Below are positions 16,854 to 26,334 of a stretch of DNA of 64,000 nucleotides, piece after piece. The notes beneath the pieces were generated by a model. The model saw nothing but the letters and a program-made list of their open reading frames with translations, was not told the origin of the DNA and did not search any database. A program made the translations under genes and the position numbers. This stretch comes from Saprospirales bacterium GYS_P2D. GTDB taxonomy: Bacteria; Bacteroidota; Bacteroidia; Chitinophagales; Saprospiraceae. Numbering within the stretch: the stretch's first letter is position 1; the number at the start of each line of letters is the position of its first letter. The stretch is taken from positions 372,001 through 436,000 of the forward strand of contig WUUP01000002.1 of the NCBI GenBank assembly GCA_009833045.1. Reading direction: 5' to 3'.

Positions 16854-18332
16854 ATGGAGATATTACAAGTATTATCAGAAGAATGGGCGATCAGAGCATT
16901 GGTCGCATCTTCATTAGTAGGTGTCATGTGTGGTGTCATCGGCTGCTTCATGGTGCTGCGCAATATGTCCTTGATCGGAGACGCTATCAGCCATGCGATA
17001 TTACCAGGCATCTTCTTTGCTTTTATCATCGTCGGATACAGCCCATTGGGATTTTTCACAGGGACGCTGATCGCTGCACTTGTCAGCGCTGCAGCAATCA
17101 CCTGGATACAGGACAATGTCAAGACTAAAAATGACGCCGCAATAGGTATCATTTTCACATTTATGTTTTCACTGGGTGTCATCGGGATCTCCTATCTCAA
17201 TAATAAACAGGGCGTTCATCTCGATCTAAAGGATTTTTTGTTTGGCACTATACTCGGTATATCCAATGAGGATCTCATGATCACAGGCATGGTGACACTC
17301 TATGCGCTGGTCAGCATTGTGATTTTTTACCGCTACTTATTCATCACGACTTTCCAGCCGACGATAGCCCAGACTATGGGGATCAATGTGAAGTTGATTC
17401 ACTATTTTTTGATGCTACTGCTATCTTTCGCTGTAGTCGCAGCGCTGAGGACAGTAGGTATCATACTGGTCGTGGCCATGCTCATCACGCCGAGTGCTAC
17501 CGCTCTCCTACTGACTAATAAGCTAAAACAGGTCCTCTTTTTGGCGGGATTATTTGGCTTTTTATCGGCGGTGATCGGCTTAGTAGCGGCCATCGCATTC
17601 AATACGACTCCAGGGCCAGCGATGTGTGTAGTAGCGACCACTTTTTACTTCTTAGCAGTGTACTTTTCGCCATCCAAAGGGCTACTATATAAATACATCC
17701 GCAAGCGAAAACAAAACCAACAAATAGAAAAGGAAGATATCATCAAGTACATCTTCAAACGAAAGGAAGAGTCCCATATAACTGATATTGCTGACACCCT
17801 TGGCATGACCAGCTCCAAAGTAAAAAGTAGACTCAAAGGGCTCCGAGATGATGGTCTCCTGATCGAAGACCGAGGCATCATCAGTCTCTCAGCCAAAGGT
17901 GCCGCAAGGGCAGATAGATTAGTCAGAGCTCATAGGCTCTGGGAGCGATTTCTCGTAGATCAGGTAGGTCTCGAGGATACCGAGATCCATGAGGATGCAG
18001 AGAAGCATGAACACCTGCTCATACATGCAGACATCTTGGATCAGCTTGACGCAAAATTAGGATTCCCCACACTCGATCCACATGGATCACCCATTCCCAC
18101 AAAAAGGCTCAGTGCTAAGAATCCTCTCCTCCGTATGAAGCCCCGTCAGCGAGCTACGATCTCCCCAGAGCAAATCAGTGCAGACGTAGAAAGCCAACTC
18201 TGGGAGCTTGGCCTCAGCGCCCAATCAAGTGTACAACTCGTCTCAATAGATGAAAACAAAGTAACAATCAAAGTAGGTAATAAGACAAAAGAAATCCCAG
18301 CAGATCTGGCTGAGCAGATCAATGTCAGCTAA
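16854..18332 (+). CDS. Metal ABC transporter permease fused to a DtxR/MntR-type metal-dependent repressor
   Basis: Residues 1-275 are an ABC-3 (ZnuB/MntB/TroC-type) permease of about eight helices (MVLRNMSLIGDAISHAILPG; AALRTVGIILVVAMLITPSATA). A basic cytoplasmic linker leads to a winged helix-turn-helix (about 292-352), a metal-binding/dimerisation domain (353-415) and a FeoA/SH3-like C-terminal domain (about 420-492), the full three-domain plan of IdeR/DtxR. Ligand positions are kept: H360, E364, H379, E383, E386 and H387 align with DtxR H79, E83, H98, C102, E105 and H106. E383 and D295 are the residues found in manganese-selective MntR; MntR E11 is a Lys here. No ATPase or binding-protein gene is adjacent. 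The 3' end overlaps convergent prmC by 8 nt. Confidence 0.88.
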   Translation: MEILQVLSEEWAIRALVASSLVGVMCGVIGCFMVLRNMSLIGDAISHAILPGIFFAFIIVGYSPLGFFTGTLIAALVSAAAITWIQDNVKTKNDAAIGIIFTFMFSLGVIGISYLNNKQGVHLDLKDFLFGTILGISNEDLMITGMVTLYALVSIVIFYRYLFITTFQPTIAQTMGINVKLIHYFLMLLLSFAVVAALRTVGIILVVAMLITPSATALLLTNKLKQVLFLAGLFGFLSAVIGLVAAIAFNTTPGPAMCVVATTFYFLAVYFSPSKGLLYKYIRKRKQNQQIEKEDIIKYIFKRKEESHITDIADTLGMTSSKVKSRLKGLRDDGLLIEDRGIISLSAKGAARADRLVRAHRLWERFLVDQVGLEDTEIHEDAEKHEHLLIHADILDQLDAKLGFPTLDPHGSPIPTKRLSAKNPLLRMKPRQRATISPEQISADVESQLWELGLSAQSSVQLVSIDENKVTIKVGNKTKEIPADLAEQINVS

Positions 18333-19173
18333 TCTTCTTGCACTTGAGTATACGTGGCTTGCCCTGTAGATCAGGCAGCACCTCTATATCTGTAAGATAG
18401 TCTATCTGCTCGTAGTCATGCTTGATACTGGCAGCGAGATATTCATTAAGCTCGAGATAGATGGCTCCGTAAGGCTTGAGGTGATCCGCAGCGAATAGGG
18501 CTATCTTTTTATAAAAAATGGTAGGGTCAGGATCCTTAGGAAATAAGGCGATCTGAGGCTCATATCTGAGCACACTGGCATCCATGACGCTACGCTCAGA
18601 AGAGTCGATATATGGAGGATTGCTCACGATGATATCGAATATCCCCATATCACTCCAAAAGCCCTCATCTAAAAAGTCAAAGTTGAAAAAATGAACATTG
18701 GTCTTATTGCGCTTAGCATTAATCATGGCGGTATTCACTGCATCCAGACTGATATCCACAGCGAATACATTCCAATTTTTCTTCTTAGCCTTCAGAGTCA
18801 CAGGGATACATCCACTGCCCGTCCCGATATCTATGACATGCCGCAGTTTCTTATCTTGCCGATAGGCAGATAGTAACGTATATACCAGCTCCTCTGTCTC
18901 TGGTCTTGGGATGAGGACATGTTTATTCACTTTGAACTGGAAACCATAAAAGTCCGCCCTCTCTGTGATATATTGGATCGGTTCTTTTTTGAGTAGTCGA
19001 GGTAGGTAATTGATACGTATGTCCTCCCATTGCGTAAAGACCTTATCTCCCTGCAGCACATTGACATCATAGACATCCTCGAGAAAAATACGAGTAATAT
19101 TATGTGCCTCATTTTCAGGATAATGCTCTGATAACAAGGCTACTAACTTCACTTTCACGTCTGCTACGGTCAT
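18325..19173 (-). CDS. prmC: Peptide chain release factor N5-glutamine methyltransferase
   Basis: The 282-residue product has an N-terminal helical domain, IDIGTGSGCIPVTL as SAM-binding motif I (about 115-128) and the catalytic NPPY at 185-188. PrmC methylates the Gln of the GGQ motif in release factors RF1/RF2. It is the last gene of a kdsB-sulfotransferase-prmC unit (4 nt after the sulfotransferase), an unusual set of neighbours that suggests simple co-transcription rather than shared function. It overlaps the convergent permease-repressor gene by 8 nt. Confidence 0.93.
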   Translation of the reverse strand: MTVADVKVKLVALLSEHYPENEAHNITRIFLEDVYDVNVLQGDKVFTQWEDIRINYLPRLLKKEPIQYITERADFYGFQFKVNKHVLIPRPETEELVYTLLSAYRQDKKLRHVIDIGTGSGCIPVTLKAKKKNWNVFAVDISLDAVNTAMINAKRNKTNVHFFNFDFLDEGFWSDMGIFDIIVSNPPYIDSSERSVMDASVLRYEPQIALFPKDPDPTIFYKKIALFAADHLKPYGAIYLELNEYLAASIKHDYEQIDYLTDIEVLPDLQGKPRILKCKKIS

Positions 19174-19177
19174 ATGC

Positions 19178-20155
19178 TCAGTCTCTGACTTCTATCGGAA
19201 AATTTAGCCAATGTGTAGGATAAGCCTTTCGGGTCCGAAGCCATTTTTGAGTGCGAAGATAATTCTTAATGCGAGTCAGATGGACATCTTGATATCGGGA
19301 TTCTCCTATCATTTGGTAGTCAAGGATCGCCATGATCTCATCAAATCGAGTATTCTTTGCCTTATGCCCATACACTGACCAGCTATCAGAGATCCTTAGA
19401 TGAGCTATCGCAGCATAGATGTGGGCCTGATCCTCAGTAGAGAGCGTGGTGAATCTATCATGAGTCACTTCGGCCGGGAGCTCTGTCTCAGCATATCTCC
19501 AGCCTTTCATTTTATCAGCGTCTCGTGATGAGACTTTGTCCCAATCAAAATCCATGTCCAAGTCCAGCATAGTACATATACTCTCGAGTATTATCTCCAT
19601 ATCGTCGATCAGTAACTCATACTTTACGATAGCATCAGTATCGACATAGCTGAGACCAAAACCCGTATCCAATAAATATCTACATGAAGCATATATCGGA
19701 TCCATGCCTCGGTGTACCATAGAGGCTATGGCTTCTTGTGGATGTCTGACGGTGAGCAGTTTTTTGACTGTAGTCAAAAAAGAAAAGCAATACACATTAG
19801 CAGGTGTCTTATCACACCATACTGAAGTTTGATTTCTCCTATTGATCAGCTGATCGAGCCTCTCTAAAAACTCAAAATAGCCATGAAGATTCATCAAACA
19901 ATCATTCAGCTCAGCTGGACTAATCTGGTAAAAGTCAAAAGGAAAATCAATACCCCGCTGCATATGCCATCCATGACTGGATAGGAGTCTCGGGCGATGC
20001 ATCAAGCATACTCTTGAAATAGGAAAAAAGCGAAAAAGCTGAGGCCGTGCTAAGATATGTGACTCAGGACCAGCGATAATAGATCGATGTCGATCCAGTA
20101 GCTGAACGAGCAGAGAGCTACCCGTACTAGCCGATCCCCCTATCGACAGTAGCAT
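19178..20155 (-). CDS. Sulfotransferase-family protein
   Basis: The 325-residue product opens with LLSIGGSASTGSSLLVQLLDRH, the P-loop-like 5'-phosphosulfate loop of PAPS-dependent sulfotransferases, and has LTVRHPQEAIASMVHRG near residue 135 as the 3'-phosphate motif. It would add sulfate from PAPS to a sugar or other hydroxyl; the acceptor is unknown, but overlap with kdsB (29 nt) hints at an envelope glycan. The start is fixed by the conserved motif at residue 4. Confidence 0.82.
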   Translation of the reverse strand: MLLSIGGSASTGSSLLVQLLDRHRSIIAGPESHILARPQLFRFFPISRVCLMHRPRLLSSHGWHMQRGIDFPFDFYQISPAELNDCLMNLHGYFEFLERLDQLINRRNQTSVWCDKTPANVYCFSFLTTVKKLLTVRHPQEAIASMVHRGMDPIYASCRYLLDTGFGLSYVDTDAIVKYELLIDDMEIILESICTMLDLDMDFDWDKVSSRDADKMKGWRYAETELPAEVTHDRFTTLSTEDQAHIYAAIAHLRISDSWSVYGHKAKNTRFDEIMAILDYQMIGESRYQDVHLTRIKNYLRTQKWLRTRKAYPTHWLNFPIEVRD

Positions 20156-20873
20156 GCTGCAGTTTTGCCTGATCAGCCCTAGCCGCTATGAGATCCTCGA
20201 GAGTATCTATGCTACGAGAATGATGAGGGGTGTATACCATGTGGATCTGATAGCCATGATCCAGCCATCGGAGTTGTTCGAGATTAAGGAGTTTTTCATT
20301 TTGAGAAGGAGGCAAATTGACAAGCGCAGGGAGTAGATCTTTTTTAAATGCGTAGATGCCCATATGCTGATGATAGTCATCCCCCATATCTACCATGCGC
20401 TCAAATCGAGTCGCCATCCCAAGTGAATCAACATGTACTTTGACTACGCTCTCTACATCGTGATCCTCTGGATGGAGGCCAGTATATACACTGACGATAT
20501 CATATCCCTCTGAGAGACTATCCACTACAGAAAGCAAAGTATCTGGTGAGATGAATGGTTCATCCCCTTGCACATTGATGATGTAGTCATACTGATCATA
20601 CTTGGTGGCCACCTCTGCACATCGAGAGGTGCCATTGATATGATCGGTACGTGTCATGACAGTTTGAGCTCCTACCTGTCGAGCGTGCTCATCAAGTATC
20701 TCATCATCCGTAGCCACCACTATATCGAGCCGATCTGATAGCTCCTGCAGTCTCAGATAGACATGCTGTAGTATCGTGTGCTCCCCTATGCGACGAGTCA
20801 GCTTACGTGATAGTCTACTACTCGTCAGACGAGCAGGTATCACTACGAGACATGATGGAGTGGACATATTCAT
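20127..20873 (-). CDS. kdsB: 3-deoxy-manno-octulosonate cytidylyltransferase
   Basis: The enzyme activates Kdo as CMP-Kdo for lipopolysaccharide core synthesis. VVIPARLTSSRLSRK (nucleotide loop) lies near the start and INVQGDEPFISP, the KdsB signature, near residue 100. I start at the ATG at 20873 (MNMSTPSC); the frame is open 11 codons further up, but those codons (MDIILLCIFIP) are hydrophobic and precede the conserved beginning of the family; the ATG at 20867 is also possible. It is the first gene of the unit with the sulfotransferase and prmC. The Kdo transferase (45540-46754) elsewhere in the window uses its product. Confidence 0.92.
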   Translation of the reverse strand: MNMSTPSCLVVIPARLTSSRLSRKLTRRIGEHTILQHVYLRLQELSDRLDIVVATDDEILDEHARQVGAQTVMTRTDHINGTSRCAEVATKYDQYDYIINVQGDEPFISPDTLLSVVDSLSEGYDIVSVYTGLHPEDHDVESVVKVHVDSLGMATRFERMVDMGDDYHQHMGIYAFKKDLLPALVNLPPSQNEKLLNLEQLRWLDHGYQIHMVYTPHHSRSIDTLEDLIAARADQAKLQHATVDRGIG

Positions 20874-20973
20874 GGGGATAAAAATACACAAGAGAATGAT
20901 ATCCACAAGGAGATATTCATATTACGATTTTTTTTAATATTTTTACATCTTATTTTCAGTTAATTAGATCAGA

Positions 20974-21861
20974 ATGAGATATTTTATTTTTGTTTTATTC
21001 ACCTGCTTTCAGCTATCTTTTCTCAGCGCCCAAGGTGATACCCTATGGGTCAACCATGATGCAGAATACGGACTCATCTGTACTTATCCTATGCCAAAAG
21101 GGCAAACCCTTTTTAGCCTATCACAAAAAATGGGCAGCGATGTCAGCACCGCCATCACTCTCAATCCTGATGTAGACCTGAGCGCTATAGCGATTGGACA
21201 GCCTCTGACGATGCAGATATCACCGAGTACTATACAAACATCACCAAACAGTAACGCTTTAAAAATCTACTATAGAGTGGGGCCAAAAGAAACAATGTAT
21301 ACCATATGTCGCAGCTATGCAGGTCAAGATGTAAAAACTATCATGGAGCTCAACCAAAAAGACAGCTATGATCTCAGGCTCGGAGAGGTACTTCACTTGG
21401 GCTATATAGAGCTCCCTGCCCTAGCTCCTACTCCCCGACCAGCTACTGACATAGAAAAAATAATCACAGAGGAACCTAAAGAAATAGTAATAAGTATCAA
21501 TGATACGATGCAGAGTATCGCCTTAATGGACTCTATGGGACGCATGACCGTGGATACTAACCAAGTAGACGAGCTCGTCCTCGACTCCGTAGCACTGGAG
21601 ACAGAGCGGGGTCTGGCCTATACTACTGGAAATGGCCTCGGCACCGATGAACTACTGGTACTACATGCCAATGCTAAGGTGAATAGTAAGATATCTATCT
21701 ATAATCCAATGCTAAAAAGAAGTGTAGATGCAACTGTGATCGCTCATTTACCAGAGAATTCATATCCAGAAAACATAAGTGTTGTAATTTCGCCCGCCGT
21801 AGCCGAGGCTTTAGGAGCTTTGGACAAACGATTTTTGGTAGAAATGACTTACATCAAATAA
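20974..21861 (+). CDS. Secreted LysM protein with DPBB-like C-terminal domain
   Basis: The 295-residue product has a signal peptide (MRYFIFVLFTCFQLSFLSAQ) and two LysM-type repeats (about 38-80, KGQTLFSLSQKMGSD; and 97-143, KETMYTICRSYAGQD), which bind peptidoglycan glycan strands. The C-terminal 90 residues (GLAYTTGNGLGTDELLVLHANAK to the end) look like a double-psi beta-barrel, as in RlpA-like proteins, without an obvious catalytic Asp. I infer a periplasmic cell-wall-binding protein. It is the first gene of a run to 26330, with its stop codon overlapping the next ATG by one base. Confidence 0.78.
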   Translation: MRYFIFVLFTCFQLSFLSAQGDTLWVNHDAEYGLICTYPMPKGQTLFSLSQKMGSDVSTAITLNPDVDLSAIAIGQPLTMQISPSTIQTSPNSNALKIYYRVGPKETMYTICRSYAGQDVKTIMELNQKDSYDLRLGEVLHLGYIELPALAPTPRPATDIEKIITEEPKEIVISINDTMQSIALMDSMGRMTVDTNQVDELVLDSVALETERGLAYTTGNGLGTDELLVLHANAKVNSKISIYNPMLKRSVDATVIAHLPENSYPENISVVISPAVAEALGALDKRFLVEMTYIK

Positions 21862-23219
21862 TGGACATAAAGAATAATATCCTAGAGACTATAGGAAATA
21901 CTCCTCTCATTAAAATCAATCGTGTAGTAGAAGATACAGAAGCTCTCATCTTGGGCAAAGTCGAGTTTTTCAATCCTGGGCACTCGATCAAGGACCGAAT
22001 GGCGCTCAAAATGGTAGAAGATGCCGAAAAGGACGGTCGGCTTAAGCCCGGTGGTACTATCATAGAGTGCACCTCTGGCAATACTGGAATGGGTATAGCT
22101 CTCGCAGGCGCTGTCAAAGGCTATAAGTGCATATTCACCACGAGTGACAAGCAAGCCAAAGAAAAATTTGATGTATTGAAAGCCATGGGAGCAGATGTCA
22201 TCGTCTGCCCTACAGATGTGCGCCCAGAAGATCCTCGCAGCTACTACTCCGTAGCCGAGAGACTGAGCAAAGAAATCCCGAATAGTGTCTGGATGAATCA
22301 GTATGACAACCTCTCAAATCGAGAAGCTCACTATGAATCAACAGGCCCCGAAATATGGAAACAAACAAATGGTAAAATCACCCACCTGGTCGTAGGAGTC
22401 GGTACTGGCGGGACTATCTCAGGTACCGCTAAGTACCTCAAAGAACAAAACCCTAACATAAAGATTTGGGGTATAGACACTTACGGATCTGTATTCAAGA
22501 AATATCACGAGACAGGCGTTTTTGACGAAAAAGAGATATACCCCTATGTCACAGAAGGTATCGGCGAGGATATTCTTCCAAAAAATGTAGATTTCGACTT
22601 GATCGATCACTTTGAAAAAGTCACTGATAAAGATGGTGCGGTGACCGCTCGAGAGCTCGCTCAAAAAGAGGGACTACTGCTGGGATATAGTGCTGGATCT
22701 ACTCTTCGGGGACTCATCCAGATGAAAGATCAGCTGAGTAAAGACGATGTAGTTGTAGTCATTTTTCACGATCATGGTAGCCGCTATGTGAGTAAGATAT
22801 ATAATGACGAATGGATGATCCAACGTGGATTTCTCGACAAGGTCATCAGGGTCAAAGATCTCATCAAGAATAAAGCGAATAAGGAATTTTACACCATAGA
22901 TAAAAGTGCTAAGCTAAGAGAAGCACTCTCACTGATGAAGGCGAATGATATCTCACAGATGCCTGTCACGCAAGAAGACACCATGGTCGGATCACTCACC
23001 CAGACTAAAGTGCTGGACTATATACTCCAAAATCCAATGGAGCATACAGAGGAGAGTGTCGAGACGATCATGGGTGCAGCCTTTCCTCTCGTAGAAAATG
23101 ACGTGCCACTCAAAGATCTCAATCAGTACATCACACGTGAGATGCCGGCAGTGATCAGCAAAGATGAGACTGGTCAATACCAAATCATCACTCAATACGA
23201 TATCATCCAGTCGCTATAG
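21861..23219 (+). CDS. Cystathionine beta-synthase-type PLP enzyme with CBS-domain pair
   Basis: The 452-residue product has a fold-type II PLP domain with cofactor Lys44 in NPGHSIKDRMALK, substrate loop CTSGNTGMGIA and phosphate loop VGVGTGGTISGTAKYL, followed by two CBS motifs from about residue 335 (SKANDISQMPV-like and VENDVPLKDLNQYI). It condenses serine or O-acetylserine with homocysteine or sulfide; domain order matches CBS from eukaryotes and many bacteria rather than plain CysK. The CBS pair probably senses adenosyl ligands. It overlaps the LysM gene by one base. Confidence 0.9.
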   Translation: MDIKNNILETIGNTPLIKINRVVEDTEALILGKVEFFNPGHSIKDRMALKMVEDAEKDGRLKPGGTIIECTSGNTGMGIALAGAVKGYKCIFTTSDKQAKEKFDVLKAMGADVIVCPTDVRPEDPRSYYSVAERLSKEIPNSVWMNQYDNLSNREAHYESTGPEIWKQTNGKITHLVVGVGTGGTISGTAKYLKEQNPNIKIWGIDTYGSVFKKYHETGVFDEKEIYPYVTEGIGEDILPKNVDFDLIDHFEKVTDKDGAVTARELAQKEGLLLGYSAGSTLRGLIQMKDQLSKDDVVVVIFHDHGSRYVSKIYNDEWMIQRGFLDKVIRVKDLIKNKANKEFYTIDKSAKLREALSLMKANDISQMPVTQEDTMVGSLTQTKVLDYILQNPMEHTEESVETIMGAAFPLVENDVPLKDLNQYITREMPAVISKDETGQYQIITQYDIIQSL

Positions 23220-23221
23220 TA

Positions 23222-24160
23222 ATGGAGATCCATCCTATCGTCAAAGATGTACTCTGGACCTTACTGGAGCTGATCGTCTTTGTTGTCATATTCGGGATCA
23301 TAGGTGGGCTTTTAGGCTACTTTTCTTATGGCTATCTGGACAGTCAAGGCTGGATGGATGTCAATAATGAGCAAATCAAAAATCCCTATCTATTACTCCT
23401 GTCTGACTATGTACCTTTCATCATTGCCTCTATGGTAGCTTTGGTCCTGACTCACAGTTTGATATTCAAGCGAGAATGGTCAATGACGGGGTTTATCAAG
23501 GAGCGAATAGCTGCAGATTTTGGAGTAGGCTACGGTATAGCTTTTGGCATGCTATTGATCGGATTTTTGATCATGATGGTACCCGGATGGATCAACATCA
23601 CAGATATCGGCTGGAGTGGCTCACTATTCTTTGGTTTTCTCCTATTGTTTTTGATTCAGAGTAGCTTTGAGGAGATAGTGTCTCGATCATTCATGATACC
23701 GATGATCGCACATCGGCTCAATATGCCCACCGCACTTTTAGTGAGCTCTTCCTTATTTTCTATTCTACATTTTTCTAATCCCGGGATCACCTACTTAGCC
23801 TTGCTCAATATATTCTTAGCTGGACTATTCATGGGCATACTTTATCTGAGCTTTGATTCCATATGGCCTGCTATTGGATTTCACGCAGGATGGAATTTTC
23901 TCCAAGGGTCGTTTTTCGGATTTGTAGTAAGCGGACTGAAGGTCTACAGCCTCATAAAGACTGCAGAGCAGGGCCCAGATCTATTGACCGGTGGCTCATT
24001 TGGGATGGAAGGCTCCATACTCACCACGATACTACTGGCTGCCGGCTGCTACTACTACATTCGTCAGCGCCCATCGTTACTGACAGATCGCAGTAGATTC
24101 ATATCTACGCAAAATGAAGAGCTCTCAGACGAACTTGATGATCCAATTTTGTTACCTTAG
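23222..24160 (+). CDS. CPBP-family intramembrane glutamic endopeptidase
   Basis: The 312-residue polytopic membrane protein has the CPBP/Abi catalytic signature: E150-E151 with R155 (SSFEEIVSRSFMIP), followed by a SILHFSNPG histidine and a GFHAGWNF histidine. Members include Rce1-like CAAX-processing and bacteriocin-immunity proteins; the substrate here is unknown. It starts two nucleotides after the cystathionine synthase gene and is 34 nt before the next membrane protein. Confidence 0.86.
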   Translation: MEIHPIVKDVLWTLLELIVFVVIFGIIGGLLGYFSYGYLDSQGWMDVNNEQIKNPYLLLLSDYVPFIIASMVALVLTHSLIFKREWSMTGFIKERIAADFGVGYGIAFGMLLIGFLIMMVPGWINITDIGWSGSLFFGFLLLFLIQSSFEEIVSRSFMIPMIAHRLNMPTALLVSSSLFSILHFSNPGITYLALLNIFLAGLFMGILYLSFDSIWPAIGFHAGWNFLQGSFFGFVVSGLKVYSLIKTAEQGPDLLTGGSFGMEGSILTTILLAAGCYYYIRQRPSLLTDRSRFISTQNEELSDELDDPILLP

Positions 24161-24193
24161 TCCAAGTCACCTAATAAATCTTGGATTAGAAAT

Positions 24194-25780
24194 TTGGAAC
24201 CCTCAGGAAGTACTAATAAAAAGAGCTTTTTTTCTGAATGGCTCGAAAAGCTACAGCAAGAATCATGGCAGCTGGAGCTACTTATATCGGGATTAGCGCT
24301 ATTCGGTATATGGGAGTCACGGACTGTACTCTCATCCATGGACTATTACGTTGATGTCTTTGCCACCAATGACTATAGAGGATGGCTTAGGTTCTTCATT
24401 AGTTTTTTCAAGGCAGCATGGCTGATCTTCATGATCAATCTACTGATACATATCATTATCAGGGGATTTTGGATCGGTGCCATCGGTCTACGATATGTAT
24501 CAGGAGATATAGACTTTGATCAGCTCAACTACTCCCCTACATTTACTAATTACTTCAAGAGAAAAATAGGAAGCTTCGATGATTATATCGAGCGACTTGA
24601 GAAAATCAGCAGCGTGATATTCTCATTTACCTTCTTGATGTTTTTCATGTTGCTATCCTTCTCGACCTTCAATTTATTTTTTGGAGTGATCGCTTCTATC
24701 CTTACCAAGATAAATAGTGAATCCGGCACTTCAGAGATAGTTTTAGGCTTATTCGGGATACTCTACTACGTGATGGGTTTCATTGTCTTGATTGACTTTT
24801 TGGCATTGGGAGCACTTAAAAAAATCAAAGAACCTACTGTCTCTCGTATATACTTTTGGATCTACAGATTTTACTCATTAGTATCTTTGAGCTTTTTTTA
24901 CCGTCCTCTATTGCTCAATTTTATTGACAATAGATTCACTCGAAGACTATTCTACATAGGTATTCCGTATATCATCATTTTATTGGGGAGTATTGGATTT
25001 TACTTTGAGCGCTATCCAGCCTTCCCAAGTGTAGAACATGGCACATCATATCTTACTGAGGTCAATCGGCATGCCGTGAGCTGGCAGTTTTATGATGATC
25101 TGCGAGAGGCTCATCTTAATACTTTTACCAGCCCCAATAGCAGCACCGTCCAAAAAGTGAAAATCCACGATCTCAGCCTGAGCAAATATGAGTATCATGA
25201 TGGAGAGGAGCTAAAACTATTCATCATGTATGATGAAGGTGATGAAAGCTATATAGCAGGTCTGGATGAAAGCATATATCCATTCCGCAAAAGCGGGATA
25301 AGACACAAAGTATTCTTCAAAAATGAGATAAAGGATGAAGGACAAGCAGCTCTCGAAGAAGAAAAAGTGAAGCAATCTGCCCTCATGCGTCGAGTGATCA
25401 ACAAAAGAGATCTCTCTGAGGTGCCTGACAGCATCATAGCTAAATATCAAGACTACGAAAAAGACGATATAGAAAGACTAAAAGATCAGATCTATGATGA
25501 ATACAATGCAAAAATCAGGGAATACATCGAAAACAGAATAAGTACCATCAAAAATGAACTGATCAATGCCCATCAGATCAAAATAGATGACGAAGAGGTA
25601 GAGAAAATGGACTGTACTTTTTATATACATCCCAATATGCATGAGAGAGGATTGCTATGTCATATCTCGATAGATTCACTTAGCTTTGGCTCCCATACTC
25701 TGACTCAGTACAAACAAGAAAAAGACTGCGATACCTGCTACTACATCGACCAAAGAGTATTATTCAGAAAAATCAAATAA
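24194..25780 (+). CDS. Membrane protein of unknown function with soluble coiled C-terminal part
   Basis: The 528-residue product has about six hydrophobic segments in the first 290 residues, then a charged region with probable coiled coil (EEEKVKQSALMRRVINKRD; DDIERLKDQIYDEYNAKIREY) and a Cys-rich end (KDCDTCYYI). No domain is recognised. The first suitable start is TTG at 24194; the first ATG lies after the first membrane helix. Neighbours on either side are also membrane proteins (CPBP protease and DUF4199), so an envelope role is likely but unspecified. Confidence 0.65.
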   Translation: MEPSGSTNKKSFFSEWLEKLQQESWQLELLISGLALFGIWESRTVLSSMDYYVDVFATNDYRGWLRFFISFFKAAWLIFMINLLIHIIIRGFWIGAIGLRYVSGDIDFDQLNYSPTFTNYFKRKIGSFDDYIERLEKISSVIFSFTFLMFFMLLSFSTFNLFFGVIASILTKINSESGTSEIVLGLFGILYYVMGFIVLIDFLALGALKKIKEPTVSRIYFWIYRFYSLVSLSFFYRPLLLNFIDNRFTRRLFYIGIPYIIILLGSIGFYFERYPAFPSVEHGTSYLTEVNRHAVSWQFYDDLREAHLNTFTSPNSSTVQKVKIHDLSLSKYEYHDGEELKLFIMYDEGDESYIAGLDESIYPFRKSGIRHKVFFKNEIKDEGQAALEEEKVKQSALMRRVINKRDLSEVPDSIIAKYQDYEKDDIERLKDQIYDEYNAKIREYIENRISTIKNELINAHQIKIDDEEVEKMDCTFYIHPNMHERGLLCHISIDSLSFGSHTLTQYKQEKDCDTCYYIDQRVLFRKIK

Positions 25781-25784
25781 CACT

Positions 25785-26330
25785 ATGAATCCTTCTATTA
25801 AAATCGGTCTTGTCTCGGCAGCAATCAGCTTACTATTTTCCTTAGGCATAGCTACATCTGGCAACTACAGTATCCTCTTCAGCGGAAAAATGATGCTGAT
25901 ATCTTTCATACTAAGTATGGCCATCCTGATCATATTGGGTCGGCTTTGGCTCAGAGATCCAGAGCGAGGGACCTTGACCTATGGAGAGGCACTCAAAGGA
26001 TTGTTCATCGCATCGGTAGTAGGTGGATTCTTGTCAATGGTAGGAGGTATTTTGATGTTTCAAAACAACGAAAAGGTCGAAACTGCCTTTCAGGAATATG
26101 TGATCAGGACCCAAGAAAGCTCTCTAAAAATGGGCATGAAAATCGGTGGGGCCTCAGAAGCTGCTATCGAAGAAAAACTGGCTGAACTAAGAGATGACAT
26201 CGCATCCGGAGAGATCGAGACTCCAGAGTATGCATTTTCTTTCGCTCAGCTCCCATTAAATCTCCTCACCATGATGCTTATGTCACTGGTATACTCTTTA
26301 ATTGCAGCGATATTCGTCAAGAAAACCTAA
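25785..26330 (+). CDS. DUF4199-like membrane protein
   Basis: The 181-residue product has two N-terminal helices, a third around residue 75-95 (GLFIASVVGGFLSMVGGILMF) and one at the C terminus (NLLTMMLMSLVYSLIAAIFVKK), with an amphipathic acidic loop between. This arrangement, with a TYGEALKGLFIA motif, is that of DUF4199 proteins of Bacteroidota, whose function is unknown. It begins 4 nt after the preceding gene. Confidence 0.75.
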   Translation: MNPSIKIGLVSAAISLLFSLGIATSGNYSILFSGKMMLISFILSMAILIILGRLWLRDPERGTLTYGEALKGLFIASVVGGFLSMVGGILMFQNNEKVETAFQEYVIRTQESSLKMGMKIGGASEAAIEEKLAELRDDIASGEIETPEYAFSFAQLPLNLLTMMLMSLVYSLIAAIFVKKT

Positions 26331-26334
26331 ACAC

